A stretch of 64,000 bases of DNA from Sulfurisphaera ohwakuensis. GTDB lineage: Archaea > Thermoproteota > Thermoprotei_A > Sulfolobales > Sulfolobaceae. Below the pieces are notes generated by a model, which saw nothing but the letters and a program-made list of their open reading frames with translations, made no database searches and was not told where the DNA came from. Within the stretch, counting starts at the first letter, position 1; each line of letters begins with the position of its first letter. The stretch is from NCBI RefSeq assembly GCF_009729055.1, contig NZ_CP045484.1, positions 2,614,872 through 2,678,871 on the forward strand. The letters are read 5' to 3'. Position numbers and translations under genes: made by a program. Shown here piece after piece: positions 30,340-40,753 of this stretch.

Positions 30340-31211
30340 AGTTTTTTTCTGAAAAAATCGTTAAAGTTGAGTTTTCTGCTATACCAGAAAGGGATGTAAT
30401 TTTACCCCCTCTAAGTTCTAAAGTAGTAAAGAACTTGATTTTATCTTCTAAACTACTTCCCTCTATCTCAAACTTAGTCAAAAGTGGAATGAAGAATAAG
30501 CCAATATTTATCTCAAACTTGGGTAAAAATGGTTTTAGACTTTTCAGTACGGGTAAGCCAGTAAGTGTTAAAGCTGGAGAAATCCTTAACTTCTTCATCT
30601 CTTTCCCCTATTATGACGGATTTTTCACGGAACTGTCTTCTGGGAGTTTTGAGACCGGGTATGGGAAGTTTTTTATTGAGCTCCAACAACTCGAAGTTAT
30701 TGAACTTAGCTCCATAAAAGGGGTTAGTGAGGGTAATTTTTATGTAAAATTCGTGACCCCCGCTCTTCTTTCTTCAAAAGTTCTTCTTCCTCCGTCATTG
30801 AAAGAGAAATATAAGAATGTTAACCCGGGGTATAGTCTAATCCCTTCTGTTGGTTTAATAGTGAGTTATGCTTATAGGGCTTATAGGGCTTTATATGGAA
30901 ATACCAGTAATATAGAGCTTGATTTAAAATCCTTTAGGCTTGGGGTTCTGAGTAATAGTTTATCTAGAGTTATAGGGTATAAACTTAAACCCTTGACTGT
31001 AGTCATAGGAAATGACGATAAGGGGAGATTAAGGACATCGAGAGGTTTTGTAGGATGGATGGAATTTGATATCCCGTACAAGAAGCTCAAGAAAGCTATT
31101 TCGAAGTATTTAACCGTAGCTTCCTATTTAGGGATAGGGAAGAGTAGGGGAATCGGCCTTGGGGAAGTTGTGGTTAAGATGAAAAGTTACTCAGAAACCT
31201 CTGAGACATAA
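30333..31211 (+). CDS. cas6: Cas6 pre-crRNA endoribonuclease
   Basis: This is 292 aa with two RAMP ferredoxin-like folds. The Gly-rich loop near the C-terminus reads YLGIGKSRGIGLGEVVV, a Cas6 hallmark. It cleaves 8 nt upstream of the repeat 3' end in transcripts of all arrays. It is the only cas6 in the window, so it probably also supplies the type III complex at 55-63 kb. It overlaps cas8a2 by 7 nt. The stop lies 76 bp before array C. Confidence 0.9.
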   Translation: MVEFFSEKIVKVEFSAIPERDVILPPLSSKVVKNLILSSKLLPSISNLVKSGMKNKPIFISNLGKNGFRLFSTGKPVSVKAGEILNFFISFPYYDGFFTELSSGSFETGYGKFFIELQQLEVIELSSIKGVSEGNFYVKFVTPALLSSKVLLPPSLKEKYKNVNPGYSLIPSVGLIVSYAYRAYRALYGNTSNIELDLKSFRLGVLSNSLSRVIGYKLKPLTVVIGNDDKGRLRTSRGFVGWMEFDIPYKKLKKAISKYLTVASYLGIGKSRGIGLGEVVVKMKSYSETSET

Positions 31212-32895
31212 TAACTTTATCTTCTAATGTTATCGAGGAATATCCTTACACTGCTGCGACTTCGGCTAACGACGTCAATGCTCTAAACTTTCAATTCCAT
31301 TAAGGACTATCCTAATCGGGTGATTTTTCGTATGTCTAACACACAAAATTTTAAACTTTCAATTCCATTAAGGACTATCAATAACGGCGGAAACGTCATA
31401 TATGTGGCGGGAGGAGTAACTATCTTTCAATTCCATTAAGGATTATCTTTGCTTCTGAAGATGATGTGATAATAATTGTTACGGATGAACCTTTCAATTC
31501 CATTAAGGATTATCAGATGATGAAGTTGCAAGAACTTTTAGATGCATATTATTCTACAGCTTTCAATTCCATTAAGGATTATCTTAGAGTTAGTAGAAGG
31601 CTGAAAGAGTTTTTTCATATCTTGACTTTCAATTCCATTAAGGATTATCTTGTCTATAGGAACAACATATTCATTGTGCGAGGGATAACTTTCAATTCCA
31701 TTAAGGATTATCAAACTTGAGTAAGGATTGAGATAAGAGAACCAATTTGTATCGTATTCTTTCAATTCCATTAAGGATTATCAACAACAATGGCTGAGAT
31801 ACCAGCCAGTTTACTAAATCTTTCAATTCCATTAAGGATTATCACACCCACACCCGCTGAGGAAACACCTCAGGTAGAAATAACTTTCAATTCCATTAAG
31901 GATTATCGTTCCCGGTAAACTCCCCAGTTTACCAAAGCCCATCGACTTCCGTCTTTCAATTCCATTAAGGATTATCTTCTTTATGTGTTATTCTTATTGC
32001 CGGAGGTTGTACAATGAAGCTTTCAATTCCATTAAGGATTATCTGGAGAACATTATAATAGTTGATGACTATACTCGAGAATCTTTCAATTCCATTAAGG
32101 ATTATCAAAAATTCCTAGCGGATATGAGGGTTTTAGTACCATTTACTTTCAATTCCATTAAGGATTATCTTAAAACAATAATAAGAGAATTATTGATAAT
32201 GAATAACTTATCTTTCAATTCCATTAAGGATTATCTTCCGTAACTTTTTACGCTGAATTGAGGGCCGTATACTGTCTTTCAATTCCATTAAGGATTATCC
32301 CCATTTAGTACTGGTAGTGGAGGTTCTACTGGTCTTCCAACCTTTCAATTCCATTAAGGATTATCACGTTTAGGATGGAAAAAGGATAAGGGAGAACCTT
32401 TGTTCACTTTCAATTCCATTAAGGATTATCATACGTTTGATAAAATCGGGATTGTGTTTGTGTATCATATCTTTCAATTCCATTAAGGATTATCATTGAG
32501 CAATGTAGGAGTGTGGTTTTCAGGGGAGAATACCACTTTCAATTCCATTAAGGATTATCTCCGCAAAAAACACCACAACCACAGCGAGAAAATATAAGGC
32601 TTTCAATTCCATTAAGGATTATCAAGCAATAAAAGTAGGGAATGGGATTAGACAGGTTTGTCCTTTCAATTCCATTAAGGATTATCGAATTATTAAATTT
32701 TTTAATTTCAATATTAGAGTAGTGAGGTCTTTCAATTCCATTAAGGATTATCAGGAACTATAACTGCTTCCACTTTTTAGTAGACAGGAAAACTTTCAAT
32801 TCCATTAAGGATTATCTAGTGGTGTTAACTCATATGTGATTGTGACAGCATTAAAGACTTTCAATTCCATTAAGGATTATCCTCCCCGCCCTGAA

Positions 32896-34107
32896 CGGTA
32901 CTCCCAAAATCATTTTACAAAAATAATTCTGATTGAACAATATTAAATTTGTTGAACATAACCAAGTTTATAACAACATCAAGAATTCAACAAATTGGGA
33001 AAAAAGGTTTAAAGCGAGGGAATCGGTATTACCATAAGGGCTCATGGTAATGCCAATTCCCTCATTAAACACTCAACAAATAGGGTATAAATTAATTTCC
33101 ATGAGTAACTTCCAAGGGAGAAAGGGAGAGGAAGTTACAAAAACCTTGATCTCAGCATCATTACACAAAGATTCAGTGGAAAACGTTTCCAGAGCTTACA
33201 ACGTATCACCACAAACGGTGAGGAATTACGTTGAAGAACAAGGGTTACAAGTAGCGGAAAAAACACTGGAACAAGTGAAACAAATCTCACTCGAAACACT
33301 TAAGGGCGTGAAGGAGATAGAACTATCAATAGATTGGACAACAATAACTTGGTACGGAAAACCTGTAGAAGGTTTGGGAAGCTCAGAAAAGGGATACTCG
33401 TGGAACTACGCAACAGCTACAACGAAATACGAAGGAAAAATCCTCATACTTGCTTTCATACCGCAAGTTAATGGGATGACAAAGGATGAGATTGTCAAGG
33501 TCTTGATTGAACAAGTGGTTGCAATGGGATTTAGGATTAAACTGATAACACTTGATGCAGGATTTTACACGGTTGAGGTGATAAAATTCATATCCCAGTT
33601 CAACTACATTATTGGAGTTCCCGTTGGTGATGTCAAGATCTACGAGGAGTTTGATGGTGAATATATTACGAATAGTAAGAGGCGTAGTAAGGATGAGCAG
33701 GTTAAGTTTAGGCTGATCGTGTATCGCAGGGAGAAGATCAAGAGGAAAAAGAAGAAGGTTGTTTACTTCGCTAGGGCTACAAATCTCGATTTACCCAAGA
33801 ATAAGGTCTTGGAGTTATATAACAAGGTGAGGAATCCGATAGAAACGTCTTATAGGAGTGTTAAATCGTTCCTCCCCTTTACGTGTTCAACAAAGTTCAT
33901 TTTCCGCATGTTAATCTTCTTACTTGCCGTGCTCGTTTACTCCTTGTACACGATCCTCAAGGATAACGTGAAAATGAGGACTTTCAAATCACTAATTTCA
34001 AAAATTATTGAAAATATATCTGAGGCAGAGATTTATTTAAATAAATCAGAGGAAACGCTTACTAATACTACAGGTTTATTTTTAAGGAGGTGATTTTGGG
34101 AGTACCG
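32896..34107 (+). mobile_element. Intact IS (ISH3/IS4-like), 1212 bp, inserted in a CRISPR spacer
   Basis: Perfect 17-bp terminal inverted repeats CGGTACTCCCAAAATCA (32896-32912) and TGATTTTGGGAGTACCG (34091-34107) are flanked by TGAA duplications at 32892-32895 and 34108-34111. The element carries one complete transposase. Perfect ends, intact target duplication and intact gene indicate a recent insertion. Confidence 0.92.
33044..34093 (+). CDS. Transposase, DDE type (ISH3-like)
   Basis: This is 349 aa. An N-terminal helix-turn-helix (NVSRAYNVSPQTVRNYVEEQ) is followed by catalytic Asp97 (LSIDWTT), Asp171 (ITLDAGFY) and Glu267 (RNPIETSYRSVK). A basic patch (KIKRKKKK) and hydrophobic helices near the C-terminus match archaeal ISH3/IS4-group enzymes. 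An ATG two codons downstream is an alternative start. The start codon sits inside a palindrome (GGTATTACCAT / ATGGTAATGCC), which may limit translation or expression. Confidence 0.88.
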   Translation: MVMPIPSLNTQQIGYKLISMSNFQGRKGEEVTKTLISASLHKDSVENVSRAYNVSPQTVRNYVEEQGLQVAEKTLEQVKQISLETLKGVKEIELSIDWTTITWYGKPVEGLGSSEKGYSWNYATATTKYEGKILILAFIPQVNGMTKDEIVKVLIEQVVAMGFRIKLITLDAGFYTVEVIKFISQFNYIIGVPVGDVKIYEEFDGEYITNSKRRSKDEQVKFRLIVYRREKIKRKKKKVVYFARATNLDLPKNKVLELYNKVRNPIETSYRSVKSFLPFTCSTKFIFRMLIFLLAVLVYSLYTILKDNVKMRTFKSLISKIIENISEAEIYLNKSEETLTNTTGLFLRR

Positions 34108-37100
34108 TGAAGGGGCGGAGTAACCCACATTTAATCTTTCAATTCCATTAAGGATTATCCCGGATTAGTTATACGTTTAATCTGGAATTGTCTATTAGAT
34201 CTTTCAATTCCATTAAGGATTATCACGAGTTGGCGGCAATTTCTGGCAATCCCGGCTTAATAATCTTTCAATTCCATTAAGGATTATCTTTAATGAATCA
34301 TTTAGACCTATCGCGGTATGGTTGGAAGACTTTCAATTCCATTAAGGATTATCTTCTAGAGTTTAAGAAAAGGGGCTACATCAGTGTTGATGATGAACTT
34401 TCAATTCCATTAAGGATTATCAGTTTGACAAACCATTTATCAATTTGGTATAAGTAGACTTTCTTTCAATTCCATTAAGGATTATCGTGAGGTTAAGGTC
34501 TGATAAAAATGCTGTCACTACATCGAAAATCTTTCAATTCCATTAAGGATTATCTGGTACTATAAAAATTATTAGAATTAATCCGGCAAGAATGCTTTCA
34601 ATTCCATTAAGGATTATCTGGCATGGTGGATATGGGCCTACAGTAGCACTTTCTACTTTCAATTCCATTAAGGATTATCAATGATGAAGGAGATGAATTC
34701 ATAATAGAATATCGAATATCCTTTCAATTCCATTAAGGATTATCTCTGAAAGTGTAAGGCATTTTTTCTAGTTTTTGTGGCATTAACTTTCAATTCCATT
34801 AAGGATTATCCCACTCCCAGTGTTAACATAGACTTTTGTAGTTGTATTTATGGTCTTTCAATTCCATTAAGGATTATCTTATATTAGTGTTGATTTCAAA
34901 AATATTACAATAGATTTTCTTTCAATTCCATTAAGGATTATCAAGTTTTCTTTACAGGAGATTGAAGAGTGGTTGATGAAGAAGCTTTCAATTCCATTAA
35001 GGATTATCTATACTGATTCCTATAATCTCTTAGGCCTTCAGTGGTATACTTTCAATTCCATTAAGGATTATCCCAGGCCTTTAACGTAGTGAACACCTTG
35101 AGGGAGTCGTTAACTTTCAATTCCATTAAGGATTATCTTGGAGAAGCACGAATCCATTTATTCCCATCATATGTTGACTTTCAATTCCATTAAGGATTAT
35201 CGTCTGGGGGTCTAAGCAGCCTAGTAGGGATGGCTAGTGGAGTCTTTCAATTCCATTAAGGATTATCAAAAGCTAACAACGTGATTGAGTCTAATATGGA
35301 TGATATACTACCTTTCAATTCCATTAAGGATTATCGGATTTCAGATGGCGGATAATAGTTTCTGCTATGGCCAAGGCCTTTCAATTCCATTAAGGATTAT
35401 CGTATACCTAATAGACGTTCAGGACGCCTCGACGCTCAGATACTTTCAATTCCATTAAGGATTATCCTGATGCCATCGCATTTTATGTTTTAGCTAAATT
35501 TCTTGCTTTCAATTCCATTAAGGATTATCATTCAGTAGTTCAGATAGTGAATTCCGCAGAGACTTACCTCAACTTTCAATTCCATTAAGGATTATCGAGC
35601 TTGGGCCTGTGTGGAATATAAGTTTTTCGTTAAGAAGAAGTACTTTCAATTCCATTAAGGATTATCCAGATATCCATATCACTGGTGAATATGAGTCAGA
35701 AGGATACTCCTTTCAATTCCATTAAGGATTATCTCCAGATAATTGAAAAGGACAGGCAGTCTGGCAATAAATTAACTTTCAATTCCATTAAGGATTATCT
35801 CAATCCTTTCAAATCAGCGGGGGGTCAGGGGAAGGGAGTGACTTTCAATTCCATTAAGGATTATCTCAAAAGCACTGTCTTCCGAATGGGAAATGTAGTT
35901 ATCATCTTTCAATTCCATTAAGGATTATCGAGGAACAGCTATTCAGAAAAAATTTTCCTTATTCACCTTTCAATTCCATTAAGGATTATCATCATTATTC
36001 TCATTTGTGATAACTCCTGTGGTCATCTCGTCTTTCAATTCCATTAAGGATTATCAAGCCCTCAGCAAACTTCTTAAGGGCGTCTGCGAGATCTGCTTTC
36101 AATTCCATTAAGGATTATCGTAGCTGGTATAGTTCTCAATATCCTTACATCATTACTTCCTTTCAATTCCATTAAGGATTATCAACACCAGAAGAAACTC
36201 TATTAAGTGCCATAAAAGAATCTTTCAATTCCATTAAGGATTATCGGTAATGAGATTTCCTTCGTACCGTTTCGAAACTTCTTCTCTTTCAATTCCATTA
36301 AGGATTATCGTACATAATATCAGATATTTTAGAGAGCATGCAATAATACTTTCAATTCCATTAAGGATTATCAAGCTAATCAACGTTTGCCCATTCCATA
36401 CGTCATTGCAGATACTTTCAATTCCATTAAGGATTATCGAAGGAAAACTGTTTCATTGCTTCTTCTTTAACTTTTTCCTTTCAATTCCATTAAGGATTAT
36501 CAGGCGAATATGATATGCCTGAGCCCGAGTTGTTAGCACAGTCTTTCAATTCCATTAAGGATTATCAGTTCTACGCAATTGACTGATTTATTGAGATCAT
36601 TAAGGGACTTTCAATTCCATTAAGGATTATCTTGTGTTACACTTAAAACATCTGTTTTAGGTGTTGATTTCCTTTCAATTCCATTAAGGATTATCCAGGT
36701 TTGTAGTGACGTTGAATGCGGGACAGAGCAACAACCTTTCAATTCCATTAAGGATTATCTCTGTAAATGTGTCAAATTCATTGCTCAAAGTCACTTTGAG
36801 CTTTCAATTCCATTAAGGATTATCAAACGTTTCGAGTATCCGTTGAACCCCGTTCAACCTATACAAATCTTTCAATTCCATTAAGGATTATCCGGGGTGA
36901 TAAGGACTTCAGAAAAGCGGTACAATACAAAACTTTCAATTCCATTAAGGATTATCTGTTAGATAGTGAAGAGAGAAAGAGGTTAGAGGTAATAAACTTT
37001 CAATTCCATTAAGGATTATCGAAGAGAATTGTAATGTTTTTAGTAGAGACTGGCATACCTAAATCTTTCAATTCCATTAAGGATTATCATACAAGTGAAC

Positions 37101-38509
37101 CCGTTCTGATAAACGGGACTCTGGTTAACTTTCAATTCCATTAAGGATTATCACTTCTATTTTACGATAGGAGACCCTAACAGAGACCCTAACTTCCTTT
37201 CAATTCCATTAAGGATTATCTAAATTAACCAATATGACAAGCATGCCAGTTCCACAATTTGTCTTTCAATTCCATTAAGGATTATCCCTATAGGTGAGGT
37301 GTTTGATAAGCTCTTCTTAGTTAGCTTTCAATTCCATTAAGGATTATCGGAATTAAAATAATGAGGTCGACCGGTAAAGCCTGCATAATGCTTTCAATTC
37401 CATTAAGGATTATCTGACATTGTGGGAAACCCACTCCAAAACACGATGAGCATTCTTTCAATTCCATTAAGGATTATCTTTTCGATGATGCGTCAATTTG
37501 GCTTAGCAAGTATTATCTTTCAATTCCATTAAGGATTATCGCCGGTAGTCCAGGAGGCATATAATCTACTAAGTAGAATCTTTCAATTCCATTAAGGATT
37601 ATCTGGACAGTGTCACCATACAGAGATACTGATTAATGGTAACCTTTCAATTCCATTAAGGATTATCGAAATTTTAGGACTCACCGGGTTTGGTCTTGGA
37701 TTTGTTAGCTTTCAATTCCATTAAGGATTATCTAAAGACGAAGTTAAACAGATGGCAGAAAATTCTCACATAACTTTCAATTCCATTAAGGATTATCTTG
37801 TAATCGTAAAGAAAAGCACTGCAGCCAAAGCAATCTTTCAATTCCATTAAGGATTATCCATAAATAAAAAAACTTACATGAATGCATTGAAGAATATAAA
37901 ATCTTTCAATTCCATTAAGGATTATCTCATCTTTAGCTTGTCAGACGATAAAGATAACTTTCAGACTTTCAATTCCATTAAGGATTATCTCTACGTATAC
38001 CGTACTTATTATAATTAATGTAATAGAGTATCTTTCAATTCCATTAAGGATTATCGGAATATTCCCTTCGTGAAGATACAAGATATGACAGAATCCTTTC
38101 AATTCCATTAAGGATTATCAGGAGGATAGAGAGAGTAGGGAATATGGCCTGGAGGCTCAACCTTTCAATTCCATTAAGGATTATCCTATATCACCTTCCT
38201 CTAGTTCACTATCTTTAACTAAGTTCTTTCAATTCCATTAAGGATTATCCACAGGGCGGTGACCCAGTCACTACATCGAATCTTTCTGTCTTTCAATTCC
38301 ATTAAGGATTATCAAGCGTTACGGCGTGTTGAAGTATAGGGATTCGATAAAAGTTCCTTTCAATTCCATTAAGGATTATCATAATTATCTTTGACTGAAC
38401 CCTATCAACTGCAATCTCCTCTTTCAATTCCATTAAGGATTATCAAATCTTTAAAACCTAATCGTAAAGAATCCGAAAAATTAACCTTTCAATTCCATTA
38501 AGGATTATC

Positions 38510-38751
38510 TGATTGTTTTTATATTACTTCTTATGTTATTTTCTTCGTTTCTGCTATATAAGCTTTTCTCTATGTTACATATTTATCATTACTGAATTTT
38601 TAGTATTCCCTTGAAAAAATGGGAATACTAAAAAGAGAAATACATTCAACGTTCTTTACAGAGACACTCTTATTAATCATTTATAAATTGAAAGAAATTC
38701 CCGATAAAAAACGGGAATAACAACAAAGATATACTCAAAATTTTATAGAAC
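38510..38751 (-). promoter_or_regulatory. CRISPR leader C
   Basis: The first ~40 nt are identical in pattern to leader A (TGATTGTTTTTATATTACTTC) and the remainder to leader B. It has the promoter TATA segment, the 14-bp-arm inverted repeat at 38597-38634 and the ATTCCCG/CGGGAAT hairpin at 38697-38718. Conservation with B ends near 38751. Confidence 0.85.
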
Positions 38752-39655
38752 ATATAGTCTTTATTTTATTTAACTTTATAAAATCAAGAAATTCTCTTAA
38801 ATAATAAAATAAATTACATTATCTAGTAGATAAAACTAGATGATTTACTAGGTAATAATATTTTCCTTAAGTTAACAATTTTTTAAATAGAACTTCAACA
38901 GTAGAGATAGAATCAAAAATTAAATGGTGCCAATGATATTGCAATTTCATCTATTGATACGGAAAAACAGAAGATCAAACGTTATATTAGAACAGTAAAA
39001 ACCCAAGGTAGAAAACGTTAGAAATTCTATCAAATAATATTCATAGAAAATGTATAATTTATTGTTCTAGCTTATTTTTAATTATAATCTTTTTCATAAT
39101 AGTTGTGAGGGACAAGTTTCATCTTAAGATGTAAAAGTGGGCTAAACAATAGAGGCGACAAGATATGTTTTGTACCGATAAATTTCATTTACCTTCGCAT
39201 TTACTATAGAAAATATTATAATATTTGTTCTGAGAGACGATAGGATCTTAAAAATTCACATTATTACTCCCCTTTTCCTATTACTTATTTAAAATAGATT
39301 TTTACACTCAAGTAGAATAGAGATAATTAGGTAAATTTTAAGTAAAAGATATGTGATTTAAGAGAGTGATAATAAGGGTATAAATCTAGATTTTTAATAA
39401 AACAGCTTTTGAGACTAAATAATTCTAGGATAAAGCCTTTGTTTCTTATCTTATCTCTTAAGACTATTGCTGAACAGCCTAAAATAAATTACTTCTGTTA
39501 CTGATCCCTTCATTCATAGCGCTAATTCCATAAAAGTTACTAGATAGTCCACATTAGGTTTTTGATTTGGAATCGTGAAGTAGCTCAAAATTTACTCACT
39601 CCTTTTCTATGCTTTATATAGAAAGATCTCTCTCATAAGAATTTTACTGTAATTT
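38752..39655. other. Gene-free AT-rich region
   Basis: About 900 bp with no credible coding frame, no repeat and no obvious structure. It separates the main CRISPR-Cas locus from the decayed accessory zone. Confidence 0.5.
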
Positions 39656-39744
39656 TAATGTCTTTATATCTACATCAACATATTTCATTGCATTGAGAGA
39701 TGCATTCAACAACATCATAATGTCTTTATATCTACATCAACATA
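39656..39744. repeat. Single-spacer direct repeat pair 1 (27 / 35 / 27)
   Basis: Two identical 27-nt blocks (beginning TAATGTCTTT, ending ATCAACATA) lie at 39656-39682 and 39718-39744 and flank a 35-nt insert starting TTTCATTGCATTG. The 62-nt period equals that of the CRISPR arrays, but the repeat is unrelated to theirs. No gene overlaps it. This is the pattern expected from one off-target spacer integration, which duplicates the target site. Confidence 0.6.
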
Positions 39745-39974
39745 GTCTATTAATAACTGAAATTCTATTTTTAAATAAATTATAAAATTCTTTGATTTAC
39801 TATAACACTAAATATTTACTGGAAACTTACAGAGTGTTTTGATTAAGCAAAGCGCTGCCTTTTCGTTACTTTATTCCATACTCATGATTTAACTTAAGTT
39901 ATTTGCATTAATGTTATGAATTTCTTCTGATTTTTTAACTAGAACTATTATTCTTGTTAGTATTATCTTCAGAC

Positions 39975-40008
39975 TTATAAATATCCCAGAGCAATGTTAG
40001 TATTAACA
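39975..40008 (-). pseudogene. VapC toxin remnant
   Basis: Downstream of and overlapping the antitoxin gene, one frame reads CVNTNIALGYL and then a stop. PIN-domain toxins start with VDTNIALxYL. Here the catalytic Asp appears as Asn and the frame ends after 11 residues, so only the very start of a toxin gene survives. Confidence 0.4.
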
Positions 40009-40248
40009 CAGTCCTCTTTCCCTTAATAGGTCTTCAGAAGTAGGTAAGTTAAACGGTAATCCTTCTTTTAACCATTTCTCAGTAAGTTCTTTAATCTTAC
40101 TCTTTTTCAGCTCTTCTCTAGCTTTGCTCACACCGTAAGAAAGAATGAGATTAAACGCTTCATTCCTGGACTTAGCTATACCTATCTCAACCATTTGTTC
40201 AGCTAATTCATAATACTCGTCTTTTATCTTCAGTGTTACTGTCTTCAC
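40003..40248 (-). CDS. vapB: VapB-like antitoxin, orphan
   Basis: This is 81 aa with a GTG start. The N-terminal ribbon-helix-helix reads KTVTLKIKDEYYELAEQMVE followed by GIAKSRNEAFNLILSYG, and the C-terminal tail that would wrap the toxin is ELTEKWLKEGLPFNLPTSED. Archaeal antitoxins of this kind bind their own promoter. A perfect palindrome lies 6 nt upstream of the start. The cognate PIN toxin is reduced to a fragment, so the antitoxin may be an orphan repressor. Confidence 0.7.
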   Translation of the reverse strand: MKTVTLKIKDEYYELAEQMVEIGIAKSRNEAFNLILSYGVSKAREELKKSKIKELTEKWLKEGLPFNLPTSEDLLRERGLC

Positions 40249-40253
40249 AATGT

Positions 40254-40276
40254 TATATTACAATAATTGTAATATA
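40254..40276. promoter_or_regulatory. Palindromic operator of the orphan vapB
   Basis: TATATTACAA, TAA, TTGTAATATA: perfect 10-bp arms around 3 nt, directly upstream of the vapB GTG and overlapping the expected promoter. It is a natural autoregulatory site for a ribbon-helix-helix dimer. Confidence 0.65.
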
Positions 40277-40396
40277 AACTTTAGAGCTTTAACGCTGAAG
40301 GTAATTCAAGAATCCTATATAGACAATCTTAGCTGACACTGTACTTGAAGTACAATTAGAACCAGAAGTGAGTATAATTCTAGAGGATTTATAATC

Positions 40397-40483
40397 TTGA
40401 TAATATACTTGAAATGTAACTGCTTTTCCTGCTCCAGTCATACCAGTTATCGCCCAGTGTTGATAATATACTTGAAATGTGAC
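40397..40483. repeat. Single-spacer direct repeat pair 2 (24 / 39 / 24)
   Basis: The 24-nt blocks (TTGATAATATACTTGAAATG plus TAAC or TGAC) lie at 40397-40420 and 40460-40483 with one mismatch. They flank a 39-nt insert at 40421-40459. On the minus strand the insert is fully open and reads HWAITGMTGAGKA, containing a P-loop (GMTGAGK) of an ATPase. It is also clearly richer in GC than its surroundings. A coding fragment of an ATPase in a spacer-sized slot supports capture of foreign DNA by Cas1-Cas2 at a non-array site. Confidence 0.65.
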
Positions 40484-40753
40484 CGAAAAATTTATCGCTG
40501 AACGTCTTTGCGCAACTCAATTGGCATATATATATAAGCTTACAAACAGCTTTATGCTTTAATATTAATGATGTCGGAAACAATATTTTTTATGCTTCCA
40601 ATACTTTGTAATATCTTTTAATTTTGTCAGCTGTTAATCAATTTTTGTTAAATATTAAGCATTTAAAAGTAAGTTCTACGTTATCTCTGATAAAAAATTT
40701 AAATAATCCACAAGGCACAAAGGAGAAAACTTTAATTTAAATGAGGAAGATAC

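Larger units (their letters stand above)
31288..38509 (-). CRISPR. CRISPR array C, 93 repeats / 92 spacers, split by an IS
   Basis: The repeat is the same as in array A. The two most distal copies (31288 and 31356) read AAGGACTATC, showing decay at the old end. My count is 25 repeats left of the IS (last at 32858-32881) and 68 right of it (first at 34136). The leader is at 38510. One spacer is cut by the IS at 32896-34107. Deleting the IS and one TGAA restores a 38-nt spacer, so the array was continuous before insertion. The 67 kb-independent promoter logic is as for A: leftward transcription, newest spacers near 38486. The IS may block transcription of the 25 distal units. Confidence 0.97.

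Noticed and set aside
31466-36513. Frames inside array C (31466-31720, 31538-31771, 31983-32243, 35685-35921, 36250-36513)
   Set aside because: As above; artefacts of the repeat having no stop in several frames.
34487-38289. Shared 14-mer GTCACTACATCGAA in two array C spacers (34487-34530 and 38250-38289)
   Set aside because: The match is internal, flanks disagree on both sides and no PAM can be read; at ~11 kb of spacer sequence a chance 14-mer match is about expected.
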